Positions 16,896 through 25,082 of a DNA stretch of 64,000 nt are shown here, piece by piece (within the stretch, counting starts at the first letter, position 1; each line of letters begins with the position of its first letter). A program made the position numbers and the translations under genes. Source of the stretch: CAIYXB01 sp038146805 (lineage in GTDB: Bacteria; Cyanobacteriota; Vampirovibrionia; LMEP-6097); contig JAYQSH010000005.1 of NCBI GenBank assembly GCA_038146805.1, forward strand, positions 186,001 through 250,000. The letters run 5' to 3'. The notes below the pieces were generated by a model. That model was not told the DNA's origin, made no database searches, and was given only the letters and a program-made list of their open reading frames with translations.

Positions 16896-18701
16896 CTAAA
16901 TTTTGACACTCATTGATAAGTTCTCGCTGGTAATTAGTTTTTTGTTTTTACCACCCCTATCAAACAATCTAACCATAAACTCTAATTCATGATATCCAGA
17001 AGAACTTTGTACAATATTTCTGGTGATTTTTTTGCTTGGCGCAAATACCAAATCGTAATAAGCTCTATCGCTATAAACAGTACTCATACGTCTTCTAACT
17101 TTAACTAATTTTTTTAAGCTTTTTGGTACTTTAAGTTGTAATTTCTTTGCAGTTAAATTAATATCACTTTCTAAATTTACATTAACCCTCGCCACTGTCT
17201 TTCCTGTTTTATTTAAAGAATAAAATTCTTGCGAAGTACTTACAGAGAAATTTGAATTCGTTCCACTTGCATTACCATCACTGTTGCTAGAAGAACCTGT
17301 ACCGCTAATCAATTTAAAAGTAATTGAACCTTGATCAGATTTAGTTGGAATAATTTGAATTTTATTTACATAGTCATTAAAATTATCACCTACATTAAAA
17401 TTAGCCTTATCAAACAAATTCAAAATATTCTGAGGATCTTTTGAACTAAATGATTTAAGTTCTTTACCAATCAAAATAGAATCGTTAGTTGCACTTTCTT
17501 TATTTAAATATATCTGCAAACCACCATAACTTAAAGTTCTTGATGTGAAATATTTTTTTTCCATACCAATTGGCTGTCTGTATTCAACAACATAGTAACT
17601 ACCATCAGCTCTTTTAATTCTGATTGCTTTTAATTTAGTTTTATCATTGGCTGCTAAAGGCACTAAAGTAAACTCTTTAGTATAATTTCCACGATCTAAA
17701 GTTTGCACTTGTTGATTAGTTAACCACTTTAAATCATATTGATGAATAGCATTTGCATGAGCAAGATTTGGAGAATAGCCCATGATACTATGAACTCCAC
17801 CATATTCTAAGTTTTCACAAAGTCCACTAAATATTCTCTCACCACAAGCATTTGCATTATCATGCTTCAAGCCAAGATTATGACCAAGCTCATGTGTGAT
17901 AACTTTTAAAAAATAGTTTTTATTATTAGTAGAGGCTCCAGCCGACTTAACAAAACTAAAAGAAGTATTAGCAACGCCACCAAATGGACTTCTAAAAGCT
18001 ATTTTACCTAAGGTACCAACACCAAGTGCTCCACCTAAACAATGGTAATCATCTGGGAAAACAAAAGAAACTCTTTCATATTTTTTCAGATCTACATTTT
18101 GATTAATGTAACTCATCAACTGCTCAGCACCACCATTTTGAAAAATACTTTTTCCATTAATTTTATATTGGCACAGACCCTTTGCTGTCAATAAATTAGC
18201 AATATCACCTTGAAAAGAAATTCTCTCAGCAGAAACTTCTTCAAAATAAGTATGCAAGCTTGTACCTGTAGTTGCAAAATACGCAGAATCAATTGCTGTT
18301 TGAGAATAGATATAACTATTTGCTGAAACATACAAATCTGCAATAGGAACGACTAAAACGCTTTGTACGCCTGTCGCTTGGGTTGAATTAGCATTAGTTA
18401 ATCTTGTTTTTCTTAAACTTACCACAGCTTGAGAATCTAATTTTTGAAACTCTTGTGCATCATCATCAAAGAAAAATTCTTCAACAGTTGCTAAAGCGTG
18501 ATCATCATAATCAATAAAGTATTTTATTTTTTGACCAACATGTTGTATTTTTTTCTGTTTCTTAGATTTTTTACTCAAATCAATTACAGAATTTTTCAAA
18601 TTCTTTTTTGAAATTTTTATAACATTGGTCTGCGCCTTAACTTGTGACAAACAAGGCAAACAAATACCCAATAAAACTAATACTACTCCTACCCCTCTCA
18701 T
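16896..18701 (-). CDS. Secreted zinc metalloprotease, gametolysin (M11)-like
   Basis: A 601-residue exported protein. An N-terminal signal peptide (VGVVLVLLGICLPCLSQVKA) is followed by a basic lysine-rich stretch and a catalytic domain with HELGHNLGLKH: zinc ligands His270, His274 and His280, catalytic Glu271. A Met-turn HSIMGYS is at about 304-310. These are marks of metzincins, closest to M11 gametolysin-like peptidases. The C-terminal 150 residues look like a beta-rich domain after a Ser/Asn-rich linker (GTGSSSNSDGNASGTNSN). Probable role: degrading external protein. No ribosome binding site is evident. Confidence 0.85.
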   Translation of the reverse strand: MRGVGVVLVLLGICLPCLSQVKAQTNVIKISKKNLKNSVIDLSKKSKKQKKIQHVGQKIKYFIDYDDHALATVEEFFFDDDAQEFQKLDSQAVVSLRKTRLTNANSTQATGVQSVLVVPIADLYVSANSYIYSQTAIDSAYFATTGTSLHTYFEEVSAERISFQGDIANLLTAKGLCQYKINGKSIFQNGGAEQLMSYINQNVDLKKYERVSFVFPDDYHCLGGALGVGTLGKIAFRSPFGGVANTSFSFVKSAGASTNNKNYFLKVITHELGHNLGLKHDNANACGERIFSGLCENLEYGGVHSIMGYSPNLAHANAIHQYDLKWLTNQQVQTLDRGNYTKEFTLVPLAANDKTKLKAIRIKRADGSYYVVEYRQPIGMEKKYFTSRTLSYGGLQIYLNKESATNDSILIGKELKSFSSKDPQNILNLFDKANFNVGDNFNDYVNKIQIIPTKSDQGSITFKLISGTGSSSNSDGNASGTNSNFSVSTSQEFYSLNKTGKTVARVNVNLESDINLTAKKLQLKVPKSLKKLVKVRRRMSTVYSDRAYYDLVFAPSKKITRNIVQSSSGYHELEFMVRLFDRGGKNKKLITSENLSMSVKI

Positions 18702-18736
18702 AATTTGAATGCTAACAATGCAAGTTCAAGAGAAGG

Positions 18737-19477
18737 TTAAGGTCGATCAAACATTGAATTTATATCTTTTGGTTGCGGGCTTGGCAGGGGTAAAATAGGT
18801 GCAGTCACTGGCTTTGGCACACACTGACCAGAACCAACTATTTTTAGCCATTTTTTATCCATAAAAATACATAAAGCATGAGAATCACTTACAAAAATAT
18901 CCCCAAGACTTGGATTTTCTGGGGGTTTATATCTAGGCTTTAAACTAAAAACATCAGTTAATTTGACGCCATCTTGCTTAACTAATTGTGGCTTTGGCTT
19001 AATTATTAAATCCTGTGCATGATATTTTTCTTCTTTATCAAAAAAATTATCTGCTTTTTCAGCCTTCAAAGAAAAACTATCTTCAGATTTTCTTTTATTC
19101 GTAAAAAACTTTAAGCGTTTTAATAAATCAACTCTAGGATTGGTAACATCTTTAATTTTTATAATGAATTCTTGGTATTCAGAATAAAAATCGCCGCTGT
19201 AAATTACTAATTTAGTTTCAACATCATTATCTAATGAAGGAAGATAAATTTTTGCTTGAGTACGATTAGCGTTATAACGTACAAATAAATCTTCACAAGC
19301 AGTTGCATCTAATTGCTTGCGATAAAGCCATAAACAAGCTTGGATTTTTTCACTTGTATTTTTTTTGACAAGTAAAGTAGAATTTTCTTCAATTATATTT
19401 CCTGCAAAAAGCCTTACCTTTGCTTGCGCACTCAAAGGTAAAAACAGTATCGTTAAAATTAGCAAACGATAAAACAT
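18737..19477 (-). CDS. Secreted protein of unknown function, paired with 20036-20404
   Basis: A 246-residue protein with a signal peptide (MFYRLLILTILFLPLSAQA). The N-terminal domain contains QAKIYLPSLDNDVETKLVIYSGDF, resembling the core of the small protein at 20036-20404 (VIQLPRFP..., VEAKLLIFGGDV). A Lys-rich linker and a Pro-rich C-terminus (PKPVTAPILPLPSPQPKD) follow. The start is set at 19477, because a longer frame (to 19597) would overlap the divergent acetyltransferase and push the signal peptide inward. Unknown family. Just upstream of the metalloprotease gene on the same strand. Confidence 0.65.
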   Translation of the reverse strand: MFYRLLILTILFLPLSAQAKVRLFAGNIIEENSTLLVKKNTSEKIQACLWLYRKQLDATACEDLFVRYNANRTQAKIYLPSLDNDVETKLVIYSGDFYSEYQEFIIKIKDVTNPRVDLLKRLKFFTNKRKSEDSFSLKAEKADNFFDKEEKYHAQDLIIKPKPQLVKQDGVKLTDVFSLKPRYKPPENPSLGDIFVSDSHALCIFMDKKWLKIVGSGQCVPKPVTAPILPLPSPQPKDINSMFDRP

Positions 19478-19518
19478 AAATCTATAAATATTATTCCCTT
19501 CAGAAAAAAACAAGAAGT

Positions 19519-19524
19519 TATAAT
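19519..19524 (+). promoter_or_regulatory. TATAAT 7 nt before the acetyltransferase ATG
   Basis: An exact TATAAT hexamer ends 7 nt before the ATG at 19532, leaving room for transcription to begin at or next to the start codon. No ribosome binding site lies between. Confidence 0.55.
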
Positions 19525-19531
19525 AGACCTT

Positions 19532-20002
19532 ATGGACTATAAGATAATTGACTATGATGATCAATACAAAGAACAAGTCATCAAAGCAATCGACCAAGGC
19601 TACAAAGATTTAGGTTACACACAAGTAGAATTAGATAGCCTTGATCAAGACTTAAATGATATTCAAAACTACTATGCTCGACCTTCTATATTTAAATTAA
19701 TTTTTATCAAAGAAGAACTTATTGCTTGTTACGCATTAAAAATTACAAATCAAGAAGCCGAACTAAAAAGAGTTTATGTCAAAAAAAAATTTAGAGGACA
19801 GGGCATCGCAAAAAAACTTTCACTTGAAGCTTTTGACTATGCAAAAACTCTTGGTTTAAAAGCAGTACAGATCTGGTCTGGTACTTTATGTAAAGAAGCA
19901 CATAACCTATATCAACAACTCGGTGCAAAGGCTAGCAAGCAACAAAGAGCACTCGGCGGACAAGACAATGTTATTGAAAAACATTTTGTCAAAGAACTTT
20001 AA
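19532..20002 (+). CDS. GNAT-family N-acetyltransferase
   Basis: A 156-residue acetyltransferase. The acetyl-CoA binding segment is LKRVYVKKKFRGQGIAKKLSLEAFDYAK at about 85-112, with the RxxGxG/A loop RGQGIA. A NLYQQLGAK helix-turn follows, as in many GNATs. Substrate cannot be told. It is divergent from the secreted-protein gene at 19477, with a TATAAT immediately before its ATG, and convergent on the small secreted-protein gene at 20036. Not closely similar to the broken acetyltransferase copies at 9-12 kb. Confidence 0.85.
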   Translation: MDYKIIDYDDQYKEQVIKAIDQGYKDLGYTQVELDSLDQDLNDIQNYYARPSIFKLIFIKEELIACYALKITNQEAELKRVYVKKKFRGQGIAKKLSLEAFDYAKTLGLKAVQIWSGTLCKEAHNLYQQLGAKASKQQRALGGQDNVIEKHFVKEL

Positions 20003-20035
20003 GCATTGCAAATTCAAAAAAGTTTAAAAATATTT

Positions 20036-20404
20036 TTAGGGCTGTCTTACAAGTAAAATATCAAATTTTTGTGGGCTTGTTTCACTAACATCGCCACCAA
20101 AAATTAATAATTTAGCTTCTACAAACATATCACTTGTTTGCAGAGGAAATCTTGGTAATTGAATAACCAATCTTTGCTGTTGATCTTTATTTGTAATTTT
20201 TAAAGGAATTTTAGAGTCAGCAAATTGCAAAAAAGCTTTTGCTGGGTTTGACTTAGATGTTAAATTTTCTCCTTTAAATTCTAAGCTAGAAAGTTCAAAA
20301 TTAGTTTCTTGAAGATTATCAACATTAAAAACTTTTGCCTGACAAAGATTAGGCAAAATCAACATAAATAAAAGAACAAAAAAATATTTATAAAATCTAC
20401 TCAT
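20036..20404 (-). CDS. Small secreted protein, relative of 18737-19477
   Basis: A 122-residue exported protein with a clear signal peptide (YKYFFVLLFMLILPNLCQA). The mature part is probably a small beta domain. Its segment from RLVIQLPRFP to VEAKLLIFGGDV resembles the segment around LPSLDNDVETKLVIYSGD of the protein at 18737-19477, and both are separated only by the acetyltransferase gene. Function unknown. Confidence 0.65.
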   Translation of the reverse strand: MSRFYKYFFVLLFMLILPNLCQAKVFNVDNLQETNFELSSLEFKGENLTSKSNPAKAFLQFADSKIPLKITNKDQQQRLVIQLPRFPLQTSDMFVEAKLLIFGGDVSETSPQKFDILLVRQP

Positions 20405-20521
20405 CGCTCTATAAATACAATATTTACAACTTTTGTCATTTTATATCAATTTTATGAAAAACATACATTAACTAATGAAAAATAAGACGAAGTAACATAT
20501 AATTTTTAATGTATAAAAGCT

Positions 20522-21985
20522 ATGCAAAAAAAAGCAGTAGTTATTGGGGCAGGTTTTTCAGGATTATCAGCAGCTGCATATCTTGCTAAATCAGGCTATC
20601 AAGTAACTGTTATTGAAAAAAATTCAAGCATAGGCGGCAGAGCTCGAAATTTTTCAAGCAAAGATGGTTTTTTGTTTGACATGGGACCTAGTTGGTATTG
20701 GTTACCAGATGTTTTTGAAAACTTTTTTAGTGATTTTGGATATAAGGTAGAAGATTTTTATGAGCTCAAAAGATTAGACCCTTCTTATCGAGTTTTTTTT
20801 GATGACAAACATTTTGATATGCCAGCTAACCTCAGTGAGCTAAAAAATCTTTTTGACAGCATTGAAAATGGTGCTGGCGCAAAATTAGATGAATTTTTAG
20901 CTGAAGCAAAATTTAAATATAACGTTGCTATAAATGATCTTGTCTTAAAACCGGGTTTAAGCCTCACTGAGTTTTTTGATATCAAATTTTTAACAGGCTC
21001 TCTCAAAGGTGACTTACTTTGTTCGATACGCAAGCATGTCAAGAAATTTTTTACCAGTCCTTACTTGCAAACCATTATGGAATTTCCTGTGCTCTTTTTG
21101 GGTGCCACTGCCCAAAACACACCAGCACTTTATAGTTTTATGAATTATGCAGATCTTGGTCTTGGTACTTGGTATCCAACAGGTGGTATGCATAAAATTG
21201 TAGAGGCAATGCAGGTTATTTGTTTAGAGCAAGGTGTACAATTTGTATTAAATGAAACAGTAAAAAAAGTTGACTTTAACGACAAAACTCTTTATCAGAT
21301 TTGTTCAGAAAGTAATAACTACGAAGCAGATATTTTTGTAGCATCTTGTGACTACGAACACTTTGATCAAAGTGTTTTACCAAGCACACATAGCAATTAT
21401 TCTTCTAAATACTGGGACAAAAGAACCATGTCACCCTCAAGTTTAATTTTTTATCTTGGGATAAACAAAAAAATCAAAAATATTGAACATCATAATTTAT
21501 TCTTTGATAAAAGCTTTGATGTTCATGCCCATGAAATTTATGAAGAACCGCAATGGCCTTCTGAGCCTTTGTTTTATGTGTCAGCAACATCAAAAACTGA
21601 TGACACAGCACCGCCAGGAATGGAAAATTTGTTTATTTTAGTTCCTGTTGCCGCAGGCTTAGAGGATAACGAAGAAACTCGAAATTACTACTATGAAAAA
21701 GTAATGCAAAGACTAGAAAAGCATACTCAAGAAAAAATTAAAGAGCATGTGATTTACAAAAAATCTTATGCGCATAAAAATTTCCAAGAAGATTATAATG
21801 CTTTCAAAGGCAATGCCTATGGACTTGCAAACACCTTGCAGCAAACTCATATGCTTAAACCTAGTATAAAAAGTAAAAAATTCAATAATCTATTTTTCAC
21901 AGGTCAATTAACTGTTCCGGGTCCCGGGGTTCCGCCTTCTATCATCTCAGGAAAAGTTGTTGCCAAGGAGATTGCAAAGACATGA
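20522..21985 (+). CDS. crtI: Phytoene desaturase (CrtI type)
   Basis: Converts phytoene to lycopene by successive desaturation, using FAD. The 487-residue protein has the dinucleotide motif VVIGAGFSGLSAAAYLAKSG at 6-25, the ENxxxxGGRA-type motif EKNSSIGGRARNF, the DMGPSWYWLPDVFENFF block and the C-terminal signature FFTGQLTVPGPGVPPSIISG, all typical of CrtI. Its stop overlaps the crtB ATG (ATGA, 21982-21985). A TATAAT lies at about 20498-20503. It is the first gene of crtI-crtB-crtZ; together with crtY and blh it feeds retinal synthesis. Confidence 0.95.
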   Translation: MQKKAVVIGAGFSGLSAAAYLAKSGYQVTVIEKNSSIGGRARNFSSKDGFLFDMGPSWYWLPDVFENFFSDFGYKVEDFYELKRLDPSYRVFFDDKHFDMPANLSELKNLFDSIENGAGAKLDEFLAEAKFKYNVAINDLVLKPGLSLTEFFDIKFLTGSLKGDLLCSIRKHVKKFFTSPYLQTIMEFPVLFLGATAQNTPALYSFMNYADLGLGTWYPTGGMHKIVEAMQVICLEQGVQFVLNETVKKVDFNDKTLYQICSESNNYEADIFVASCDYEHFDQSVLPSTHSNYSSKYWDKRTMSPSSLIFYLGINKKIKNIEHHNLFFDKSFDVHAHEIYEEPQWPSEPLFYVSATSKTDDTAPPGMENLFILVPVAAGLEDNEETRNYYYEKVMQRLEKHTQEKIKEHVIYKKSYAHKNFQEDYNAFKGNAYGLANTLQQTHMLKPSIKSKKFNNLFFTGQLTVPGPGVPPSIISGKVVAKEIAKT

Positions 21986-23292
21986 GCAATCACGAACTCT
22001 ACAAAAAAGTCTCTTTAAAATGTAGCAAGCTCTGCACTAATTCTTATAGCACCTCATTTTCAATGGGAATTAATTTTTTAGACAAAAGTATTCATGACGA
22101 AATCTATGCAATTTATGGCTTTGTAAGATTTGCCGACGAGATTGTAGATAGCTTCCATGACCATAACAAAAAAGAATTGTTAGATGAATTTCAAAAAGAT
22201 ACATGGCAAGCAATAAAAGACCAAATCAGCTTAAACCCAATACTTGAAAGCTTTCAATGGGTTGTAAACAAATACAAAATTGACCATAGCTTGATACAAA
22301 GTTTTTTTGACAGTATGGCTATGGATCTTGAAAACATAGACTACACTCAAGAACTCTACACAAAATATATTCTGGGTTCAGCAGAAGTTGTTGGCTTAAT
22401 GTGCTTAAGAGTCTTTATTTATGGCTCAGATGTTTTATACGAAAAACTTAAAGCGCCAGCAATGAGCCTTGGTGCCGCTTTTCAAAAAGTTAATTTCTTG
22501 CGGGACTTACAAGAAGACACAACGAAATTAAAGCGTAATTATTTTCCACAACTTCAAAACCAAACGTTGAACCAAGAAATAAAAAAAGATTTAATCATAG
22601 AAATAAAAAAAGATTTCAATGACGCATATGCAGGTATAAAAGAACTACCACCTAATAGTCAGCTTGGGGTTTACGTAGCTTATACTTACTACAAAAAGCT
22701 TCTCGAAAAGATCGAAAGGAGTTCACCATTAGAAATTCTACAAAGAAGAATTCGCATTTCAAATTTAAAAAAAATATTTTTGGCTACAAAAGCATGGTGT
22801 GGACTAAAGACAAAACTTGTTAAACTAAGTACTGTTTTGGTTTTGATACTTTTATGCACACTACCTATTCAAGCTCAAAACATAAACAACATTCGCAATC
22901 TTTACAGGAGCTGTGATAAATCAAAGCTTGATTATCAAAACTTTTCAACTGCCGTAAACAACACAACTACAGAATCAAGAGTATTAGAAGCATACAAAGC
23001 TGTTGATAGAATGCTCGAAGCCAAGTTTACTCTAAATCCCTTAAACAAAATCAAATTCTTTATAGAGGGTAAAAATCAACTGGAAAATCTCATAAAAGCA
23101 AATCCGAATAATGCCGAAATGCGTTTCATCCGTATTAGTACTCAAATAGAATTACCTTTTTTTCTAAGTTATAAAGACAATATCGTTGAAGACAAAGTCT
23201 TTCTTAATAACTACCTTAAAAACACAGACTCGCAAGGCAATTTCGAAAAACTCTTAGATGAGTTTTTACAAAAAAAAGGCTTAAATAAATAG
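21982..23292 (+). CDS. crtB: Phytoene synthase fused to a secreted-type C-terminal domain
   Basis: Residues 1-275 are a trans-isoprenyl phytoene synthase that joins two geranylgeranyl-PP. The Asp-rich motifs are FADEIVD at about 50-56 and NFLRDLQED at about 171-179. The family usually ends near 280-300 residues. Here the frame continues through a hydrophobic segment (STVLVLILLCTLPIQAQ, about 282-298) that looks like a signal peptide or membrane anchor, then about 138 residues with NNIRNLYRSCDKSKLDYQN and ANPNNAEMRFIRIS. In Bacteroidota operons a separate small exported protein often lies between crtB and crtZ, and this tail looks like that protein joined in frame. The start overlaps crtI by 4 nt; crtZ follows after 3 nt. 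Confidence 0.9.
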   Translation: MSNHELYKKVSLKCSKLCTNSYSTSFSMGINFLDKSIHDEIYAIYGFVRFADEIVDSFHDHNKKELLDEFQKDTWQAIKDQISLNPILESFQWVVNKYKIDHSLIQSFFDSMAMDLENIDYTQELYTKYILGSAEVVGLMCLRVFIYGSDVLYEKLKAPAMSLGAAFQKVNFLRDLQEDTTKLKRNYFPQLQNQTLNQEIKKDLIIEIKKDFNDAYAGIKELPPNSQLGVYVAYTYYKKLLEKIERSSPLEILQRRIRISNLKKIFLATKAWCGLKTKLVKLSTVLVLILLCTLPIQAQNINNIRNLYRSCDKSKLDYQNFSTAVNNTTTESRVLEAYKAVDRMLEAKFTLNPLNKIKFFIEGKNQLENLIKANPNNAEMRFIRISTQIELPFFLSYKDNIVEDKVFLNNYLKNTDSQGNFEKLLDEFLQKKGLNK

Positions 23293-23295
23293 ATA

Positions 23296-23775
23296 ATGTT
23301 CTCGAACACACTTACTTTTACGTTCTTTTTCATAGCAACCTTTGCCTTTATGGAATTTGCCGCAAACTTTAGTCATAAACATATTATGCATGGCTTTATG
23401 TGGTATTGGCATGAAGATCACCACCGCAAAAAGCCAAAACGCTTTGAAAAAAACGATATTTTCTTTGTGATTTTTGCAAGCCCCTGTATTTTATTATTGG
23501 TTTCAAACCTTTGGTATCCAAGTGTTTACAGCTCAGCTATTGGCTTAGGCATAATGTTTTATGGCATGGCGTATTTTATTGTGCACGACTTAATTATCCA
23601 CCAAAGGATAAACAATAAATTTCTTAGAGAGCATCCTTATGTCAAAGGTTTAATTCAAGCTCATAAAGACCATCATGCAAATATCAATCAACATGATTGT
23701 CATAACTTTGGCATGCTCTGGGTACCACTAAAATATTTTAATGGGACTGATTCCAAACCCCATTTTGAATTTTAA
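23296..23775 (+). CDS. crtZ: Beta-carotene hydroxylase (CrtZ type)
   Basis: A 159-residue di-iron membrane hydroxylase that adds hydroxyl groups to the beta-carotene rings, making zeaxanthin. His clusters are SHKHIMH (26-32), HEDHH (39-43), HDLIIH and HKDHH, with transmembrane helices between. The sequence, including FMWYWHEDHH and FEKNDIFFVIFASP, resembles Bacteroidota CrtZ. The last codons, from the glycine of NGTDSKPHFEF to the stop, lie inside an interspersed repeat that starts at 23743, so the C-terminus has been supplied by the repeat. It shares the beta-carotene pool with blh. Confidence 0.93.
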   Translation: MFSNTLTFTFFFIATFAFMEFAANFSHKHIMHGFMWYWHEDHHRKKPKRFEKNDIFFVIFASPCILLLVSNLWYPSVYSSAIGLGIMFYGMAYFIVHDLIIHQRINNKFLREHPYVKGLIQAHKDHHANINQHDCHNFGMLWVPLKYFNGTDSKPHFEF

Positions 23776-23974
23776 AATACAGTGAAATGTTAAAATCACT
23801 AGCAAATGGGGTCAGAAATCAGTCCCACAAACACTTACGCTTAGCTTGTTTCACTGCGTGAAACTCACTAAGCGGCGGTGTTTGATTCTTTTGTTAGGCG
23901 TGTCTAACCAAACCCTACTTATGCCCAAATCTAAAGACTCGAGATACTTATTACGGGTTTGGAAGCACGCCCTT
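23743..23974. repeat. Interspersed palindromic repeat A, copy 1
   Basis: A 232-bp element also present in reverse at 57286-57519 and in part at 50284-50397 and 39183-39205. Its first 84 bp are bounded by inverted arms starting GGGACTGATT (23743-23765) and ending AATCAGTCCC (23804-23826). A second hairpin, CTTAG.GTTTCAC against GTGAAAC.CTAAG, lies at 23840-23872, and a third palindrome GTTAGGCGTGTCTAAC further on. It has no coding capacity of its own. It begins inside crtZ. Confidence 0.9.
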
Positions 23975-24010
23975 AATGCTTAGACTCGGTGCTGTTAATT
24001 TACTAAATCA

Positions 24011-24071
24011 TGAGACAAAATGAACACGGTCCGAAGTGTCTCGCAGTTGTCAGGATTTGTTAACAGTAGCT
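24011..24071. repeat. Short palindromic repeat C with TTAACAAAT-type end
   Basis: Contains AGACAAAATGAACACGGTCC followed by GAAGTGTCT, and then GGATTTGTTAACAGTAGCT. The same pair recurs at 58207-58262, just before the rpsP stop codon. An inverted copy of the first part lies at 39115-39146. The second part is the same terminal sequence found at the MITE-like elements. Together with repeat A it fills the 300-nt gap between crtZ and aguA. Confidence 0.7.
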
Positions 24072-24074
24072 AGT

Positions 24075-25082
24075 TTAAGCAGGCTCTTGCTTACTCATAC
24101 AATGCAAGCCACCACCCTCTTGAATCAACAACTGACAATCTATTGTAATAATAGTACGCTCTGGGAAATTCTTTTTAAAAACTTCTAGAGCAATTAAATC
24201 TTGTGGGCAATTAAAGAGAGGCATTACTATTGCATTATTAATAAAAATAAAATTAGCATAAGAAGCTGGTAAATACTCGCCTGCTCTTTTCATGTCTTGG
24301 GGCAAAGGTAAAAAGTCCAATTCAAAGCCCTTCTCTTCAAGTAATTTTTTTGAAGCGAGTAAATGATGATAATTTGGATTTGCAGTATCGTCAGTTTGGC
24401 ATAAAAGAATTTTATTTGCGGCAATAAATCTTGCAAAATCATCTATATGCCCATCAGTGTGATCACCTTCTAGACCACGTTCTAACCAAATAACTTTTTG
24501 CAAATTAAAACTATCTATTAATAGTTTTTCAATTTCAAGTTCTGAAAGTTCAGGGTTTCTATTTTGATTTAATAAACATTGTTTTGTAGTAAGAACCACT
24601 CCCTCACCATTAAACTCAAGTGCACCACCTTCTAAGACATAAGGAGAAATTTTCCTTGGGTATGCAAATTTTTCTGCAATTCTTTTTGGTACTTGATCGT
24701 CTAAATCCCACGGTGGAAATTTTTGTCCCCAAGCATTAAATGCAAAATCCAATACGGTTTTAGTTTTATTCTCAAAAACAAAAAAAGGACCATAATCACG
24801 AATCCAAATATCATTATTTGCAATCACATGTGTCTCAAGCTTAAAATGTTTTTTTTCAAGACTAATAATCCAATCTAAACAATGATTTTTCAAATCAGCA
24901 GAATTAAAAACTAGATCAACATTTTGGAAATCTAAAATCTTTGCGATTAACTGTTTATAAAAACCTTGGATTTCTTGCAATGGATTATCCAAGCTCAATT
25001 GCTGCCATTCATTAGAGTTGTGAGGGAAACTAAACCAAACAGATTTTTGCTCATGCCATTCAGGAGGATAAAAAATAGACAT
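24075..25082 (-). CDS. aguA: Agmatine deiminase
   Basis: Hydrolyses agmatine to N-carbamoylputrescine and ammonia, in the arginine decarboxylase route to putrescine. The 335-residue protein shows the family marks NDIWIRDYGPFFVF (about 88-101), LEGGALEFNGEGVVLTTKQC, GLEGDHTDGHIDDFARF and a C-terminal GGGLHCMSKQEP with the nucleophile Cys328. It follows aguB with no spacer: the aguB stop ends at 25083 and this ATG begins at 25082. Confidence 0.95.
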   Translation of the reverse strand: MSIFYPPEWHEQKSVWFSFPHNSNEWQQLSLDNPLQEIQGFYKQLIAKILDFQNVDLVFNSADLKNHCLDWIISLEKKHFKLETHVIANNDIWIRDYGPFFVFENKTKTVLDFAFNAWGQKFPPWDLDDQVPKRIAEKFAYPRKISPYVLEGGALEFNGEGVVLTTKQCLLNQNRNPELSELEIEKLLIDSFNLQKVIWLERGLEGDHTDGHIDDFARFIAANKILLCQTDDTANPNYHHLLASKKLLEEKGFELDFLPLPQDMKRAGEYLPASYANFIFINNAIVMPLFNCPQDLIALEVFKKNFPERTIITIDCQLLIQEGGGLHCMSKQEPA

